From Acinetobacter sp. Ver3 (GTDB lineage Bacteria > Pseudomonadota > Gammaproteobacteria > Pseudomonadales > Moraxellaceae): DNA of 64,000 nt. The position numbers and the translations under genes are program-made. Location of the stretch: positions 24,182 through 88,181 of the forward strand of contig NZ_JFYL01000007.1 in the NCBI RefSeq assembly GCF_000632455.1, given 5' to 3'. Below the pieces are notes generated by a model. That model was not told the DNA's origin. It did not search any database and saw nothing but the letters and a program-made list of their open reading frames with translations. Position 1 is the stretch's first letter. Each line of letters begins with the position of its first letter. Positions 36,308 to 46,343 of this stretch are shown here, piece after piece.

Positions 36308-36739
36308 TCAGATTTTGCATTTTTTAGAACCTTGATAGATTCCAATATTATCGATGTTTGCTTGCGATGCAGCTTTGATCTGTTGCTGTAATGGAATATT
36401 TGCAGCATCAGAAGTATCGCTTTCACCCGCTACAGAGTTTGCAACTTGCCCCATTTTTGTTGCTTTTTCTGAGTTGCCACCGAAAGTAGATAATGCATTA
36501 CCTGCCATACCCGCCCATTTGCTCAATGATTTAGCTGGCGTTTGGGTTGCAGCAGCTGCAATATTTTTATCAGCATTTTCTAAGTTACGCTTAGCATTGG
36601 CTTTTTCAACAGCTAGTGTTGCACAATCCATTGCCTTGAGTTCAGCAGTTGAGTGTTGTTTGGTTGGTAGTTCACCCGAAGCTTGAGCAAGAGTCGTTGT
36701 TAAAGCAGTAGCGATAGCTAAAGTTAAAATTTTTTTCAT
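36308..36739 (-). CDS. Small exported protein of unknown function
   Basis: 143 residues with a clear Sec signal peptide (MKKILTLAIATALTTTLAQA, cleavage after AQA). The mature part is alanine-rich and helical, with two cysteines only, one in AMDCATL and one four residues from the end in GSKKCKI, positioned to form a single disulfide in the periplasm. No family recognised. It stands alone between the relA terminator and an SDR gene and seems specific to Acinetobacter-like genomes, a point I cannot verify here. Confidence 0.75.
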   Translation of the reverse strand: MKKILTLAIATALTTTLAQASGELPTKQHSTAELKAMDCATLAVEKANAKRNLENADKNIAAAATQTPAKSLSKWAGMAGNALSTFGGNSEKATKMGQVANSVAGESDTSDAANIPLQQQIKAASQANIDNIGIYQGSKKCKI

Positions 36740-36774
36740 TATATATTCTCATTTGTAACGCATTGTTATAAATG

Positions 36775-36788
36775 CCCCTGTTGGGGCG
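36775..36788. other. GC-rich hairpin between the SDR gene and the small exported-protein gene
   Basis: GCCCC / GGGGC with loop TGTT. No good T-run follows on either strand. It may be a weak terminator of the SDR gene (minus strand) or a leader structure for the downstream gene. Confidence 0.35.
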
Positions 36789-36818
36789 AGAGAATATTAC
36801 ACAAATGTGACTAATTTG

Positions 36819-37595
36819 TCATTTCTTTTTACTTAATAGTAAATTTGTCACTCTGTTGATCAATTGGGGACTGAATCTTGACAGGTGATACATCAGTTCA
36901 GTTTTGATGCCAACCGTATGGTGAGTCACGGTTAAGTGATGGTTTTTTAAACGTGCGACACGGTAAATTTCCTGAGCAACGTCTTGGGCGCTGAGACTGA
37001 CTCCCATATTTTGAATCGTACCCGCATCCATGCCTTTTACCATGGCAGTCTGAACAAATAATGGCATGATGTCTAATACGCGTATTCCATATTTTTGCCA
37101 TTCAACATCAAGACCTTCTGTAATGCCGCGAACAGCAAATTTACTTGCTGAATAGGACACTAAATCAGCTTGACCATAGATAGCAGAAGCAGAGGACATA
37201 TTGATGATACGTGCGTGGGAGGCCTGTTTTAAGAAAGGGAGCGCAGCATGACAGCCATTGAGAACGCCGTTAACATTGATATTAAATGTTCGATGATGCG
37301 ATGAGATATCTGTATTTTCGAATGCCCCTGAATATAAGATGCCAGCATTATTTAATAATATATTTATTTCACCAGCCCATTCGTTGAACTCAGTTAAAGC
37401 ACTTTGCCATTGGTCGTATTGGGAAACATCTAGCAAACCCGCTTTAGCATTTGGCCCTAAAGATTGAGCCAATTGTTCAGCTTGTTCGAGATTGATGTCA
37501 TAAATACCGACTTTATAACCTTGCTGATAGAATAGTTTTGCGGTAGCTGCGCCAATCCCTTGTGCTGCGCCACTGATAAAAATACTAGATGTCAT
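36819..37595 (-). CDS. Short-chain dehydrogenase/reductase (SDR)
   Basis: Classical SDR of 258 residues: cofactor motif SGAAQGIGAATAKLF, acidic residue in YDINLEQ (suggesting NAD(H)), NNAG (LLNNAGILYSG), catalytic Ser in INMSSASAIYG and YSASK (Tyr-x-x-x-Lys). LFVQTAMVKGM follows. Substrate unknown. It is divergent from mazG and not clearly linked to a pathway. Confidence 0.88.
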   Translation of the reverse strand: MTSSIFISGAAQGIGAATAKLFYQQGYKVGIYDINLEQAEQLAQSLGPNAKAGLLDVSQYDQWQSALTEFNEWAGEINILLNNAGILYSGAFENTDISSHHRTFNINVNGVLNGCHAALPFLKQASHARIINMSSASAIYGQADLVSYSASKFAVRGITEGLDVEWQKYGIRVLDIMPLFVQTAMVKGMDAGTIQNMGVSLSAQDVAQEIYRVARLKNHHLTVTHHTVGIKTELMYHLSRFSPQLINRVTNLLLSKKK

Positions 37596-37702
37596 CGAAA
37601 ATCCTTGTTGTTTTACATCATTTTATGTTCCTAGTTGAGCATAAGATTGTTCATTGAATCAACAATATCTTTAAACTCATCATTCACTAGAGATCAACTT
37701 TC

Positions 37703-38497
37703 ATGGAAAAACTTTTAAATATCATGCAAGAGCTTCGTGCGAAATGTCCATGGGATCAAAAACAAACGCCTGAAAGCTTGACTCGCTATGCGATTGAAGA
37801 AGCTTATGAGGTTGAAGAAGCAGTTCGATCACAAAATACAGCGCATATAAAAGAGGAATTAGGAGATCTTCTGCTGCAAGTTGTATTTCAAGCGCAAATG
37901 TATAGTGAGCAAGGAGCATTTAATTTTCATGATGTGGTGGAAACGTTGTGCGACAAGTTGATTCGAAGACATCCTCATGTCTTTCAATCGGCTCAATTTG
38001 AACAACTGAATGAACAGCAGGTGAGTGAACTTTGGCAAAAAATTAAGGCTGAAGAGAAAAAAGACAAAACTAAATCACGTTTAGATGAAATTAAAGCGGG
38101 TCCTGCCTTAGATCAAGCCGAACAAATTCAAAAAAATGTAGCTCAGATTGGATTTGATTTCGAAAATGTTGAGCAAGCGTATGAAAAGTTAGATGAAGAG
38201 TTATCTGAATTGAGAGAGGCGCTCAACCATCAAAATTCCGACGAAATACAAGAGGAGTTTGGAGATTGTTTATTTTCTTTAATCAATGTTGGACGTAAAA
38301 TCGGCATTTCAAGTGAGATGGCTCTACTTGGAACCATCCACAAATTTAAACAACGTTTTTCATACATTGAGTTGCAGGCAAAAAATAGAAATACGCCCAT
38401 TGAAAATATGAGTCTCAAAGAAATGGACCAATTGTGGGGTCAGGCAAAAGTGTATCTAAACCAACATAACAATAACATTCAGGTTCAACATGAATAG
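37703..38497 (+). CDS. mazG: Nucleoside triphosphate pyrophosphohydrolase MazG
   Basis: Hydrolyses NTPs and dNTPs to monophosphates, clearing non-canonical nucleotides; in E. coli linked to MazEF and ppGpp. 264 residues with two MazG repeats: CPWDQKQTPESLTRYAIEEA with EELGDLLLQVVFQA in the first, and DELSELREAL with EEFGDCLFSLINVGRK in the second. The ExxE-x12-ExxD metal-binding pattern is seen in both. It overlaps the next gene by 8 bases. Confidence 0.94.
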   Translation: MEKLLNIMQELRAKCPWDQKQTPESLTRYAIEEAYEVEEAVRSQNTAHIKEELGDLLLQVVFQAQMYSEQGAFNFHDVVETLCDKLIRRHPHVFQSAQFEQLNEQQVSELWQKIKAEEKKDKTKSRLDEIKAGPALDQAEQIQKNVAQIGFDFENVEQAYEKLDEELSELREALNHQNSDEIQEEFGDCLFSLINVGRKIGISSEMALLGTIHKFKQRFSYIELQAKNRNTPIENMSLKEMDQLWGQAKVYLNQHNNNIQVQHE

Positions 38498-38900
38498 CAT
38501 CATTTCTTTTCTTCTTCTGATATTTACTGCATGTGTGAGTTTAATCAGTTCGGCATATCCACAACAGTTTGATCAATCTTACTTAAAATGGAAAGCAGAG
38601 CAAGAAGCTCATGATCAACGACTTAACCGGCAAAGTGCGAACCATTATTTATCTCGACCAGCCGTAAATACATCATCAAAGCAATCAGCTGGTGGTGTCG
38701 GGCAATCAACTAAAGTTCGTCTTAATACGGCTTCAATGGTTGAACTACAAATGATTAAAGGAGTGGGTGAGAAGAAAGCTGCTGCAATTATTGAGTATCG
38801 GCAAAAGCATGGCAGTTTTAAGTCAGTAGATGAACTTCAAAATGTCAAAGGAATAGGTCCAAAGTTTATCGAAAAGAATCGCAACCAGTTAGCCCTCTAA
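38490..38900 (+). CDS. ComEA-like helix-hairpin-helix DNA-binding protein
   Basis: 136 residues with an N-terminal signal peptide or membrane anchor (MNSIISFLLLIFTACVSLIS) followed by a flexible Gln/Ser-rich linker and a C-terminal HhH pair: LNTASMVELQMIKGVGEKKA and VDELQNVKGIGPKFIEKNR. This is the layout of ComEA, the periplasmic DNA receptor in natural transformation, a process well developed in Acinetobacter. The function is inferred from family. The start overlaps the end of mazG. Confidence 0.88.
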   Translation: MNSIISFLLLIFTACVSLISSAYPQQFDQSYLKWKAEQEAHDQRLNRQSANHYLSRPAVNTSSKQSAGGVGQSTKVRLNTASMVELQMIKGVGEKKAAAIIEYRQKHGSFKSVDELQNVKGIGPKFIEKNRNQLAL

Positions 38901-39053
38901 CACATTTTTATAGAGGTCAAATGGCACTAAGGGGTGTTGAAATTTAATCAATTTTGACGGTGAATCTTGGAGAATAAAATTGCCCTTTGATTGTGTTAGA
39001 GCTATGATTAGCACAATTATGATTTTACGTTCTGACGTAGGAGACAGCGTCTT

Positions 39054-40511
39054 TTGCAAACTTTGCACGCGTCAAAGTGCGGTTTATCCACTGCACAATT
39101 ACCTTCTTCCATTTTAGATGTTATTGATTCTTTAACTAAAGCCGGCTATGAAGCTTACATCGTCGGTGGTGGTGTCCGTGATTTGATGCTTGGACTTGCG
39201 CCTAAAGATTTCGATGCTGTAACCAATGCGACACCTTCACAAATTAAAGAAGTATTTGGTCGTCGTTGCCGAATTATTGGTCGTCGTTTTGAGTTGGCTC
39301 ATGTCTATTCTGGTCGTGAATTAATTGAAGTGGCCACTTTCCGAGCTCCTCCTAAAAAAGCAGTGACTTCTGCTGCAGGGATGATTCTAAGAGATAATAA
39401 TTGGGGCTCAATTGAAGAAGATTTTGCTCGTCGAGATTTCTCAATCAATGCGATGTATTACCAACCGCGTAAGGGTATCGTTCTTGATTTCTGTAACGCT
39501 ATTGATGATATAAAAACAAAAACATTGCGTTTATTGGGTGATCCAAAGTTACGTTTTGAAGAAGATCCAGTTCGTATGTTACGAACACTGAGATTTGCTG
39601 CGAAACTTAACTTTAAAATTGATCCTGCAATTTTAGATGTATTTACACCTGAAGCAGCCTTGCTTTTACGTGATGTATCACCCCATCGTTTATATGATGA
39701 ATCTCAAAAGTTATTCACAATGGGGCATTTGAATCGTGTGCTCCCAATGTTGATTGAGTTTGGAATCTGGAAACAATTATTTGCAGATATTCCTCCTCAT
39801 ATTGATGCATTTATTGAACGTGCAGCGAAAAATACAGATCAGCGAATTCAAATTGGTAAAACGATCAACCCTGCATTTTTCTATGCGGTATTGTTGTGGA
39901 AACCATTCCTTGAGCGTTGTGATTTTTATATGCATAAAGGTGTTGTGGCAGCTGAAGCACGTGCTCAAGCTGGCTTAGATGTGCTGAAGCGCCAAGCGAC
40001 ACGCACGATTATCCCGCGTTTTGCAGAAACCTTTATTCGTGAAGTTTGGGAAATGCAAACTCGTTTGTTGAACCCAAAACCTCAGCAAATTGAAGCACTC
40101 TCAGGTCATGCTCGTTTTAGAGCAGGTTTTGACTTTATGTTGCTGCGTGAAAAGTCTGGAGATCAGACGACCAATGGCATGGGTCAATGGTGGGATGCTT
40201 ATCAGTTGATGTCTTTGGACGAAAAAGAGCGTGTGATTGCGCAGTACAATCGTCAACGGACTAAATCACGACGTAAAGTTGCCGTGATCGAAGATGTTGC
40301 GGAAACAAAGCCTCAGCAGATTGAACCGCTAGTTAAAGAAACGGAGTCACGTAGCCGCCGCAGTCGTAAGGCCGCTTCAGCGAATGAGCGAAGAACAGAG
40401 CAAAATGCGAGTATCGCTTTGGATAATGGTATTGCAGCTGATCATCCTATTTTGAAGCGTAAACGTGTCAAACGTGATTTAAATACAGTGGTGTTTGGTC
40501 CTATCCAATGA
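39054..40511 (+). CDS. pcnB: Poly(A) polymerase I
   Basis: Adds poly(A) tails to RNA and promotes decay; class II nucleotidyltransferase related to CCA-adding enzymes. Motifs: YIVGGGVRDLMLGLAPKDFD (catalytic GG...DxD), VATFRAPP, EDFARRDFSINAMYY and EDPVRMLRTLRFAAKL. 485 residues with a basic tail (SRSRRSRKAASANERR, KRKRVKRDL). The start is a TTG at 39054: AGGAG lies 10 bases upstream and no in-frame ATG precedes the domain. Its last four bases overlap folK. Confidence 0.92.
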   Translation: MQTLHASKCGLSTAQLPSSILDVIDSLTKAGYEAYIVGGGVRDLMLGLAPKDFDAVTNATPSQIKEVFGRRCRIIGRRFELAHVYSGRELIEVATFRAPPKKAVTSAAGMILRDNNWGSIEEDFARRDFSINAMYYQPRKGIVLDFCNAIDDIKTKTLRLLGDPKLRFEEDPVRMLRTLRFAAKLNFKIDPAILDVFTPEAALLLRDVSPHRLYDESQKLFTMGHLNRVLPMLIEFGIWKQLFADIPPHIDAFIERAAKNTDQRIQIGKTINPAFFYAVLLWKPFLERCDFYMHKGVVAAEARAQAGLDVLKRQATRTIIPRFAETFIREVWEMQTRLLNPKPQQIEALSGHARFRAGFDFMLLREKSGDQTTNGMGQWWDAYQLMSLDEKERVIAQYNRQRTKSRRKVAVIEDVAETKPQQIEPLVKETESRSRRSRKAASANERRTEQNASIALDNGIAADHPILKRKRVKRDLNTVVFGPIQ

Positions 40512-40996
40512 CAGTACGAACATATATTGGACTGGGAAGTAATTTAGGTGATTCTCAGCAGTTGATGGCAGAAGCCTATACGAAACTGGCAATGCTGGGT
40601 GTGGTGAAAGCATCAAGGCTTTATCATAGTCCACCTATGGGTCCTCAAGACCAACCACATTACCACAATGCGGTCGTTCGTTTAGATACGAGTCTAACGG
40701 CGCTTGAATTATTAGATGAATTACAAAAAATAGAAAATGAAGCAGGGCGGGTGCGTTTACGTCGTTGGGGTGAACGCACACTCGATTTAGATCTATTGTT
40801 ATATGGTGATCAAACGATTCAAAATGATCGCTTAACTGTTCCACATATCGGGATATTTGAGCGAGATTTTGTCATACTGCCGTTATTAGATCTGGATGTC
40901 GAATTAGAAATTCATGGACAGAAAATTCGAGAAACGAATATTGCAAAACACAGCCAATTGGATGTTTTAGCAGATTCATCTTGGATCAATATTTAA
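40508..40996 (+). CDS. folK: HPPK, 6-hydroxymethyl-7,8-dihydropterin pyrophosphokinase
   Basis: Transfers pyrophosphate from ATP to 6-hydroxymethyl-dihydropterin in folate synthesis. 162 residues with YIGLGSNLGDS at the N-terminus, SPPMGPQDQPHYHNAV and the signature RRWGERTLDLDLLLYGD. ATGA overlap with pcnB indicates translational coupling; panB follows after 40 bases. Confidence 0.95.
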   Translation: MTVRTYIGLGSNLGDSQQLMAEAYTKLAMLGVVKASRLYHSPPMGPQDQPHYHNAVVRLDTSLTALELLDELQKIENEAGRVRLRRWGERTLDLDLLLYGDQTIQNDRLTVPHIGIFERDFVILPLLDLDVELEIHGQKIRETNIAKHSQLDVLADSSWINI

Positions 40997-41036
40997 ACTT
41001 TAAAATGTTCTAAGGAACTGTGTTAGAGGACATCTT

Positions 41037-41846
41037 ATGATCAGTCTGAGCGATTTAAGACAATTCAAACAGCAAGGTCGAAAATTTTCATGTCTGACTT
41101 GTTATGACGCCAGTATGGCGAAGGCAATGGAAATTGCTGAAATAGATACCATTTTAATTGGTGATTCGCTTGGGATGACTATTCAAGGCCATGATTCAAC
41201 GTTGCCTGTGAATGTGGAAGATATGGTCTATCACACCTCAGTTGTACGTCGTGGAAATAACCATGCTTTCATCTTAACTGATCTGCCTTTTATGAGTTAT
41301 GCCACACTCAATGATGCACTAGTAAACTCGAAAAAAGTGATGCAAGCTGGCGCACAAATGGTCAAGCTTGAAGGTGGTGCTTGGCTTGCTGAAACGGTAG
41401 AAGTATTGACTCGCAATGGTATTCCAGTGTGTGTCCATCTTGGACTAACGCCACAATCCGTTCATGTATTTGGTGGCTATAAATTACAAGCCAAAACGCG
41501 TGAAGCTGCGGATCAGCTGATTGCTGATTGTAAAGCCGTTGTTGAGGCTGGGGCTGCAGTGTTATTGCTAGAGTGTGTACCTGCACAATTGGGTCAAGAA
41601 ATTACAGAACTATTTCCGCATGTACCTGTGATTGGTATTGGTGCTGGAGCACAAACCGATGGTCAAGTTCTGGTTGTTCAAGATATGCTGGGATTAAACT
41701 TCGGTCGTGTTGCACGTTTTGTACGTAATTTTATGAAAGAACAGTCTGGTGAAACGGCCATTCTTGATGCAATCAAATCGTATCATGTTGCTGTACTAGA
41801 TCAATCTTTCCCTGCTAAAGAACATACGTTCCAAGTTGAGCTTTAA
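41037..41846 (+). CDS. panB: Ketopantoate hydroxymethyltransferase
   Basis: First committed step of pantothenate synthesis: transfers a hydroxymethyl group from methylene-tetrahydrofolate to alpha-ketoisovalerate. 269 residues; [64 protein letters not shown] and [15 protein letters not shown] are typical, including the metal-binding Asp residues. It is followed by panC after 2 bases. The neighbourhood with folK ties a folate gene to a folate-dependent reaction. Confidence 0.95.
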   Translation: MISLSDLRQFKQQGRKFSCLTCYDASMAKAMEIAEIDTILIGDSLGMTIQGHDSTLPVNVEDMVYHTSVVRRGNNHAFILTDLPFMSYATLNDALVNSKKVMQAGAQMVKLEGGAWLAETVEVLTRNGIPVCVHLGLTPQSVHVFGGYKLQAKTREAADQLIADCKAVVEAGAAVLLLECVPAQLGQEITELFPHVPVIGIGAGAQTDGQVLVVQDMLGLNFGRVARFVRNFMKEQSGETAILDAIKSYHVAVLDQSFPAKEHTFQVEL

Positions 41847-41848
41847 TC

Positions 41849-42688
41849 ATGAAAACTGAAACAACAATCCATGGTTTAACCGCATCACTTCATGCTGCTC
41901 GTCAAGCACGAAAGACTATTGGTTTTGTCCCGACCATGGGGAATCTACATCAAGGTCACTTAAATTTAGTACGTGAAGCACGTAAATTATGTGATGTGGT
42001 TGTGGTCAGTATTTTTGTGAATCCGATTCAATTTGGCCCAAATGAAGATTATGACAGTTACCCACGCACACTTGATCAAGACAGTCAGTTGTTGGCTGAA
42101 GAGGGTTGTGACATTATTTTTGCACCTTCAGTTGAGCAAATGTATGGCAGTCAACCTCGCTTAACAAACATTAGTGTCGGTCAAATTACCAATGATTTAT
42201 GTGGTGCTCAACGTCCGGGGCACTTTGATGGTGTTGCGGTAGTAGTAACGAAGTTATTTAATATCGTACAACCACATTTTGCATTTTTTGGTCAAAAAGA
42301 CTACCAGCAGTTGGCTGTGATTAAGACAATGGTACGTGACTTGAACATGCCGATTGAAATTATTGGTGTGCCAATTGCACGTGCTGAAGATGGTTTGGCA
42401 TTAAGTTCACGTAATGGTTATCTTTCGGCTGAACATCGTCAAATTGCACCAGTCATTTATCAATCTTTAAAAACTGCTGAAACAAATTTAAAACAAGGTC
42501 AAGCGCTTACAGAGGTTCTTGCTGAGATAAAATCAACTTTAAGTGATGCTGGCTTTGTCGTGGATTATGTTGAAGCACGTAATCCAATGTTGCAGGCAGT
42601 AGAGCAATTTGACCAAGATATTGTGTTATTTGTTGCTGCGAAAATTGGTTCGACACGCTTGATCGACAATTTACAAATCAGTCTTTAA
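41849..42688 (+). CDS. panC: Pantothenate synthetase
   Basis: ATP-dependent condensation of pantoate and beta-alanine. 279 residues. [19 protein letters not shown] contains the HIGH-like HxGH motif; [32 protein letters not shown] and [12 protein letters not shown] are the ATP and pantoate loops. It forms a pair with panB. No panD is present in the window. Confidence 0.96.
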   Translation: MKTETTIHGLTASLHAARQARKTIGFVPTMGNLHQGHLNLVREARKLCDVVVVSIFVNPIQFGPNEDYDSYPRTLDQDSQLLAEEGCDIIFAPSVEQMYGSQPRLTNISVGQITNDLCGAQRPGHFDGVAVVVTKLFNIVQPHFAFFGQKDYQQLAVIKTMVRDLNMPIEIIGVPIARAEDGLALSSRNGYLSAEHRQIAPVIYQSLKTAETNLKQGQALTEVLAEIKSTLSDAGFVVDYVEARNPMLQAVEQFDQDIVLFVAAKIGSTRLIDNLQISL

Positions 42689-42727
42689 AACAGGATTAAA
42701 CTCGATGATGATCGTCAGGTGTGGTGC

Positions 42728-43579
42728 ATGAAGCGAATTCTTATTGTTACAGGACAATCCGGTTCAGGGAAGTCATCTGCATTGCAGGTTCTCGAAGATT
42801 TAGGTTATTACTGTATCGATAATTTGCCGCTAGCATTACTTCCTGAGATCGTTGGAAAGTTAGATCAAGAAAATAATTTAGAACAATTGGCTTTAGGGGT
42901 TGATGTTCGGAGTACACGCGCTGATTTGCAAGAATTTGAGCAAGTTTATCAGCAACTGGAAAAACATGGTGAAGTCGAGGTCATTTATCTCACGACCAAA
43001 GATCAAGAGTTAATTGCTCGTTTTAGTGCCTCGCGTCGACCTCATCCACTGGCGAATCGTTTTAAAAGTCTGAATGAGTGCATTCAAGAAGAGAAACAAT
43101 TACTGTTGCCGATTCAATTAAGAGCAACTGTACAGATTGATACATCAGATAAAAGTGTCCATGATCTTAAAGATACATTATTATCCCGCTTAGGGCAGGT
43201 AGATAACTTAATTGTTATTTTACAGTCTTTTGGATATAAGCATGGTATTCCGTTGGATGCTGATTTTATTTTTGATGTGCGGCATTTACCCAATCCACAT
43301 TGGGATTTAGAGCTTAGAAAATATTCGGGCTTAGATGAGCCCATTGAAAAATTCCTGACATCATTTGACCAAGTGAATATGATGTTTGAGGATTTAAAGC
43401 AGTTTTTAGAGAAGTGGTTGCCTGCCTTTGCAGAAGGGCATCGCCATTACATTACGGTTTCGATAGGATGTACAGGTGGTCAGCACCGCTCTGTATTTAT
43501 TGTGGATAGACTCAAAAAGGCGCTTGAGGCACAATGGTCTATTCAGGTCTTGCATAGAGAAATGAAGCACTGGTCATGA
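42728..43579 (+). CDS. rapZ: RNase adapter / nucleotide-binding protein RapZ
   Basis: P-loop protein with Walker [13 protein letters not shown] and the conserved [16 protein letters not shown]-terminal signature [16 protein letters not shown] and [19 protein letters not shown]. In E. coli RapZ delivers the GlmZ small RNA to RNase E to adjust glucosamine-6-phosphate synthesis; whether that applies here is not known. 283 residues from ATG 42728 (AGGTG upstream), chosen over a GTG three codons earlier. ATGA overlap with the HPr-like gene, the same pairing as in the rpoN-region operon of enterobacteria. Confidence 0.93.
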   Translation: MKRILIVTGQSGSGKSSALQVLEDLGYYCIDNLPLALLPEIVGKLDQENNLEQLALGVDVRSTRADLQEFEQVYQQLEKHGEVEVIYLTTKDQELIARFSASRRPHPLANRFKSLNECIQEEKQLLLPIQLRATVQIDTSDKSVHDLKDTLLSRLGQVDNLIVILQSFGYKHGIPLDADFIFDVRHLPNPHWDLELRKYSGLDEPIEKFLTSFDQVNMMFEDLKQFLEKWLPAFAEGHRHYITVSIGCTGGQHRSVFIVDRLKKALEAQWSIQVLHREMKHWS

Positions 43580-43845
43580 TTGACACAACTGTTGACGTAA
43601 TTAACAAATTAGGATTACATGCGCGTGCGTCAGGCAAGCTCATTGAGGTCACTACCAAATTTCGAAGTTCGATTAAAATTGGTAAGGGCGATAAATTAGT
43701 CGATGCCAAAAATATTATGTCTTTGCTCATGCTCGGTGCAGGCAAAGGAACTACATTAAGACTAGTGATTGAAGGGGCAGATGAAGAGAAAGCTTTGTCT
43801 GAAGTTCAAGCATTATTCGCAGCAAAATTTTACGAGGCTGAATAA
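43576..43845 (+). CDS. HPr-family phosphocarrier protein (NPr-like)
   Basis: 89 residues with the active-site His15 in [12 protein letters not shown] and the Ser region [16 protein letters not shown]. HPr-like protein of the nitrogen-type phosphotransferase system, relaying phosphate from EI-Ntr to EIIA-Ntr in relatives. Its overlap with rapZ supports the NPr (ptsO) identity rather than sugar-PTS HPr. No ptsP or ptsN is present in the window. Confidence 0.92.
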   Translation: MIDTTVDVINKLGLHARASGKLIEVTTKFRSSIKIGKGDKLVDAKNIMSLLMLGAGKGTTLRLVIEGADEEKALSEVQALFAAKFYEAE

Positions 43846-43847
43846 TC

Positions 43848-44381
43848 GTGGCACGTCGATCGCAACGTTTTACTGAAGATGATTTTGAGTCTTTAGAAGG
43901 ACGTGCAAGTAAAACTGAACAAAAGAAAGCTGTACAACGTATGGCTGCTTTAGGGGCTCAACTTGCTGAGTTACCCAAAAAAAAGATTGAAAGCCTTCCT
44001 GTGGAAGAGCGCTTAATTGAAGCTTTATTGGATGTTCAATTGATAACATCAGGTGAGGCTCGTCGTCGTCAATTTTTGCGTATTGGTAAATTATTACGCA
44101 ATGAAGACGAGAGCATGATCTTATCTTATTTGACACCTCAACAAGGGGCGAAAAAGACAGCACAATTGCACCGCTGGGTCGATCGTATGATTGCACAAGG
44201 TGAGCCTGTTATTAAAGAATTTATGAAGACTTACAATGCTGCAGAGCATCATGCAATACGTCAGCATTTACTTCGTATTGAACGTGATATTCAAAAAAAC
44301 TTAGGTGAGGATGCTGTTGCACAATCTAAGTTAAATTTGCTGAATTACGTTCAGCAAGTTGCACTTATCTCTGATCGTTAA
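43848..44381 (+). CDS. darP: Ribosome biogenesis factor DarP (YjgA/DUF615)
   Basis: 177 residues, highly charged and helical, with SLPVEERLIEALLDVQLITS, ARRRQFLRIGKLLRNED and YNAAEHHAIRQHLLRIERD. DarP associates with pre-50S particles late in large-subunit assembly in E. coli. It starts with GTG at 43848, 2 bases after the preceding stop, with GAGG about 10 bases upstream. Last gene of the pcnB-to-darP run. Confidence 0.9.
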   Translation: MARRSQRFTEDDFESLEGRASKTEQKKAVQRMAALGAQLAELPKKKIESLPVEERLIEALLDVQLITSGEARRRQFLRIGKLLRNEDESMILSYLTPQQGAKKTAQLHRWVDRMIAQGEPVIKEFMKTYNAAEHHAIRQHLLRIERDIQKNLGEDAVAQSKLNLLNYVQQVALISDR

Positions 44382-44388
44382 TGGTCAA

Positions 44389-44418
44389 AAAAAAGGTCTG
44401 ATGTTTCAGACCTTTTTT
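44389..44418. terminator. Bidirectional terminator after darP
   Basis: AAAAAAGGTCTGA / TCAGACCTTTTTT with loop TGTT between the convergent darP and acyl-CoA synthetase genes. Confidence 0.92.
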
Positions 44419-44438
44419 ATTTCTTAGATGCTTAATAT

Positions 44439-46097
44439 TTAGAGTGCAGCACGATCTTTTGCCCAATCTCGCAACACAAACTTTTGCAGTTTACCTGTTG
44501 AAGTTTTAGGGATTTCAGTAATCACTACGTCTTTAGGTACCTTGAATCGAGCAAGATGTTGTTTGCAGTATTCAATGATTTCTTCAGGTGTAGCTTGTTG
44601 CCCTTGCTTCAATTCAATAAATGCGCATGGAACTTCTTGCCAACGTGGATCAGGTTTTGCAACAACTGCAGCTGTCAGCACGGCAGGGTGTTGATACAGT
44701 ACTTCTTCCACTTCAAGTGAAGAAATATTTTCACCACCAGAAATAATCACATCTTTCGAGCGATCTGTGATTTTGGCATAACCATCAGGCTGGCATACGG
44801 CAAGATCGCCAGTATGGAACCATCCACCAGCAAATGCTTCAGCGGTGGCTTCAGGATTCTTCAAGTACCCTTTCATGACAATGTTGCCACGGAACATAAT
44901 TTCCCCCATGGTCTGACCATCATTCGGTACAGGCAGCATCGTTTCAGGATCTAGTACTTTCATCCCATCTTGAAGTGGATAAGGTACACCTTGACGTGAA
45001 TGTAGTTGAGCTTGTTCTTGGATGCTTAAATCACTCCAGCCTGCTTGCGAAGCACATAGCGCTGATGGTCCATAGGTTTCAGTGAGACCATAGACGTGGG
45101 TAACATTGATTCCTAGATTTCGCATACCTTCAATAATGGCAGCTGGTGGCGCTGCACCAGCAACCATCACTTCAACTCGATGATTAATTTCGCGTTGTTG
45201 CTCTTTTGGTGTGTTGATCAACATGGACAATACAATTGGTGCACCGCAGAAGTAATCGACTTGATGATCCGCGATCAATTGATAGATCTGTGCTGGATCA
45301 ACTTTTCGAAGACAAACATTTGTGCCACCGTTGGCGGCCATGGTCCAAGCGAAACACCATCCATTACAATGGAACAGAGGCAAAGTCCATAAATAGGTGG
45401 CACGGGGTGTCATACCACAAGCAATGATATTACTTGCTGCATTAATATAAGCCCCACGATGATGATAGACCACACCTTTTGGATTCCCAGTTGTGCCTGA
45501 GGTGTAGTTTAAGCTGATGGCATCCCATTCATCCTGTGGTAATTGCCACTCAAACTCAGGATTACCTTGTGAAAGCCAAGATTCATACTCAATTTTTCCA
45601 ATACGGGGCGCTTGTTCATTGAATTCATATTCAGTATCTGCAACATCGATAACATAAATGTCCTGAGGAACTTGTGCTAAAGCTTCCTGTGCTAATTCTG
45701 AGAATTCAGGGTCAACTAAAAGTACTTTTGATTCAGCATGTTCAAGCATAAATGCGAGTGTTTTTGCATCTAGGCGCGTATTTAATGTATTGAGTACAGC
45801 GCCTGCCATAGGCACTGCAAAATGCGCTTCGATCATGGCTGGAATATTTGGAAGTAATACTGATACAGTATCATTTTTCTGAATACCAAGCTTTTGCAGC
45901 TGATCGGCAAATTGACGGCAACGTTGGTACTTTTCTTTCCAGCTAATCCGGCGTGTACCATGAATAATTGCATCTTGCTGAGGGTAGATGTAGGCCGCAC
46001 GCTCTAAATATCTGAGTGGAGAAAGGGCAACAAAATTTGCCGGCGTTCTAGGTAGTTCGTCATACGGACTTAAATTCATTTTAGTATCCATCTTCAT
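44439..46097 (-). CDS. Acyl-CoA synthetase (AMP-forming, fatty-acid type)
   Basis: ANL-superfamily enzyme, 552 residues. ATP loop NYTSGTTGNPKGVVYHHRG, THVYGLTETYGPSAL, hinge GWFHTGDLAVCQPDGYAKI, DRSKDVIISGGENISSLEVE and the catalytic Lys in PKTSTGKLQK are all intact. Resembles medium/long-chain fatty-acyl-CoA or alkyl-acid ligases (AlkK-like); exact chain preference cannot be read. Start at 46097 has AGGA 8 bases upstream. It is divergent from the ceramidase-like operon across 246 bases in which I see no gene, so shared fatty-acid regulation is conceivable: an amidase releasing fatty acids beside a ligase activating them. Confidence 0.9.
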   Translation of the reverse strand: MKMDTKMNLSPYDELPRTPANFVALSPLRYLERAAYIYPQQDAIIHGTRRISWKEKYQRCRQFADQLQKLGIQKNDTVSVLLPNIPAMIEAHFAVPMAGAVLNTLNTRLDAKTLAFMLEHAESKVLLVDPEFSELAQEALAQVPQDIYVIDVADTEYEFNEQAPRIGKIEYESWLSQGNPEFEWQLPQDEWDAISLNYTSGTTGNPKGVVYHHRGAYINAASNIIACGMTPRATYLWTLPLFHCNGWCFAWTMAANGGTNVCLRKVDPAQIYQLIADHQVDYFCGAPIVLSMLINTPKEQQREINHRVEVMVAGAAPPAAIIEGMRNLGINVTHVYGLTETYGPSALCASQAGWSDLSIQEQAQLHSRQGVPYPLQDGMKVLDPETMLPVPNDGQTMGEIMFRGNIVMKGYLKNPEATAEAFAGGWFHTGDLAVCQPDGYAKITDRSKDVIISGGENISSLEVEEVLYQHPAVLTAAVVAKPDPRWQEVPCAFIELKQGQQATPEEIIEYCKQHLARFKVPKDVVITEIPKTSTGKLQKFVLRDWAKDRAAL

Positions 46098-46343
46098 TTT
46101 TATAATCCTGAGTAAAAGATAAGCAAAAAAGAAACGGAATACATTTATCCTTTAGTCGAGCAAACGTGACATTTTGTCAATTAGGCGAAAATTCATATTT
46201 TTTAATTTCAATTTATTGCGTTTTATTCGTGAAGTTGGTGATATTTATTTGTGCTGAATAATGTAATTGATCGAGAAATAGGGTAAATTTTAAACAGATT
46301 TTAAGTTTCAAAATCGAATAATAAAAGCAAAAGGATTTTGCAT

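Noticed and set aside
43870..44196. Open frame opposite darP
   Set aside because: Shadow frame within a conserved gene, no ribosome site or domain.
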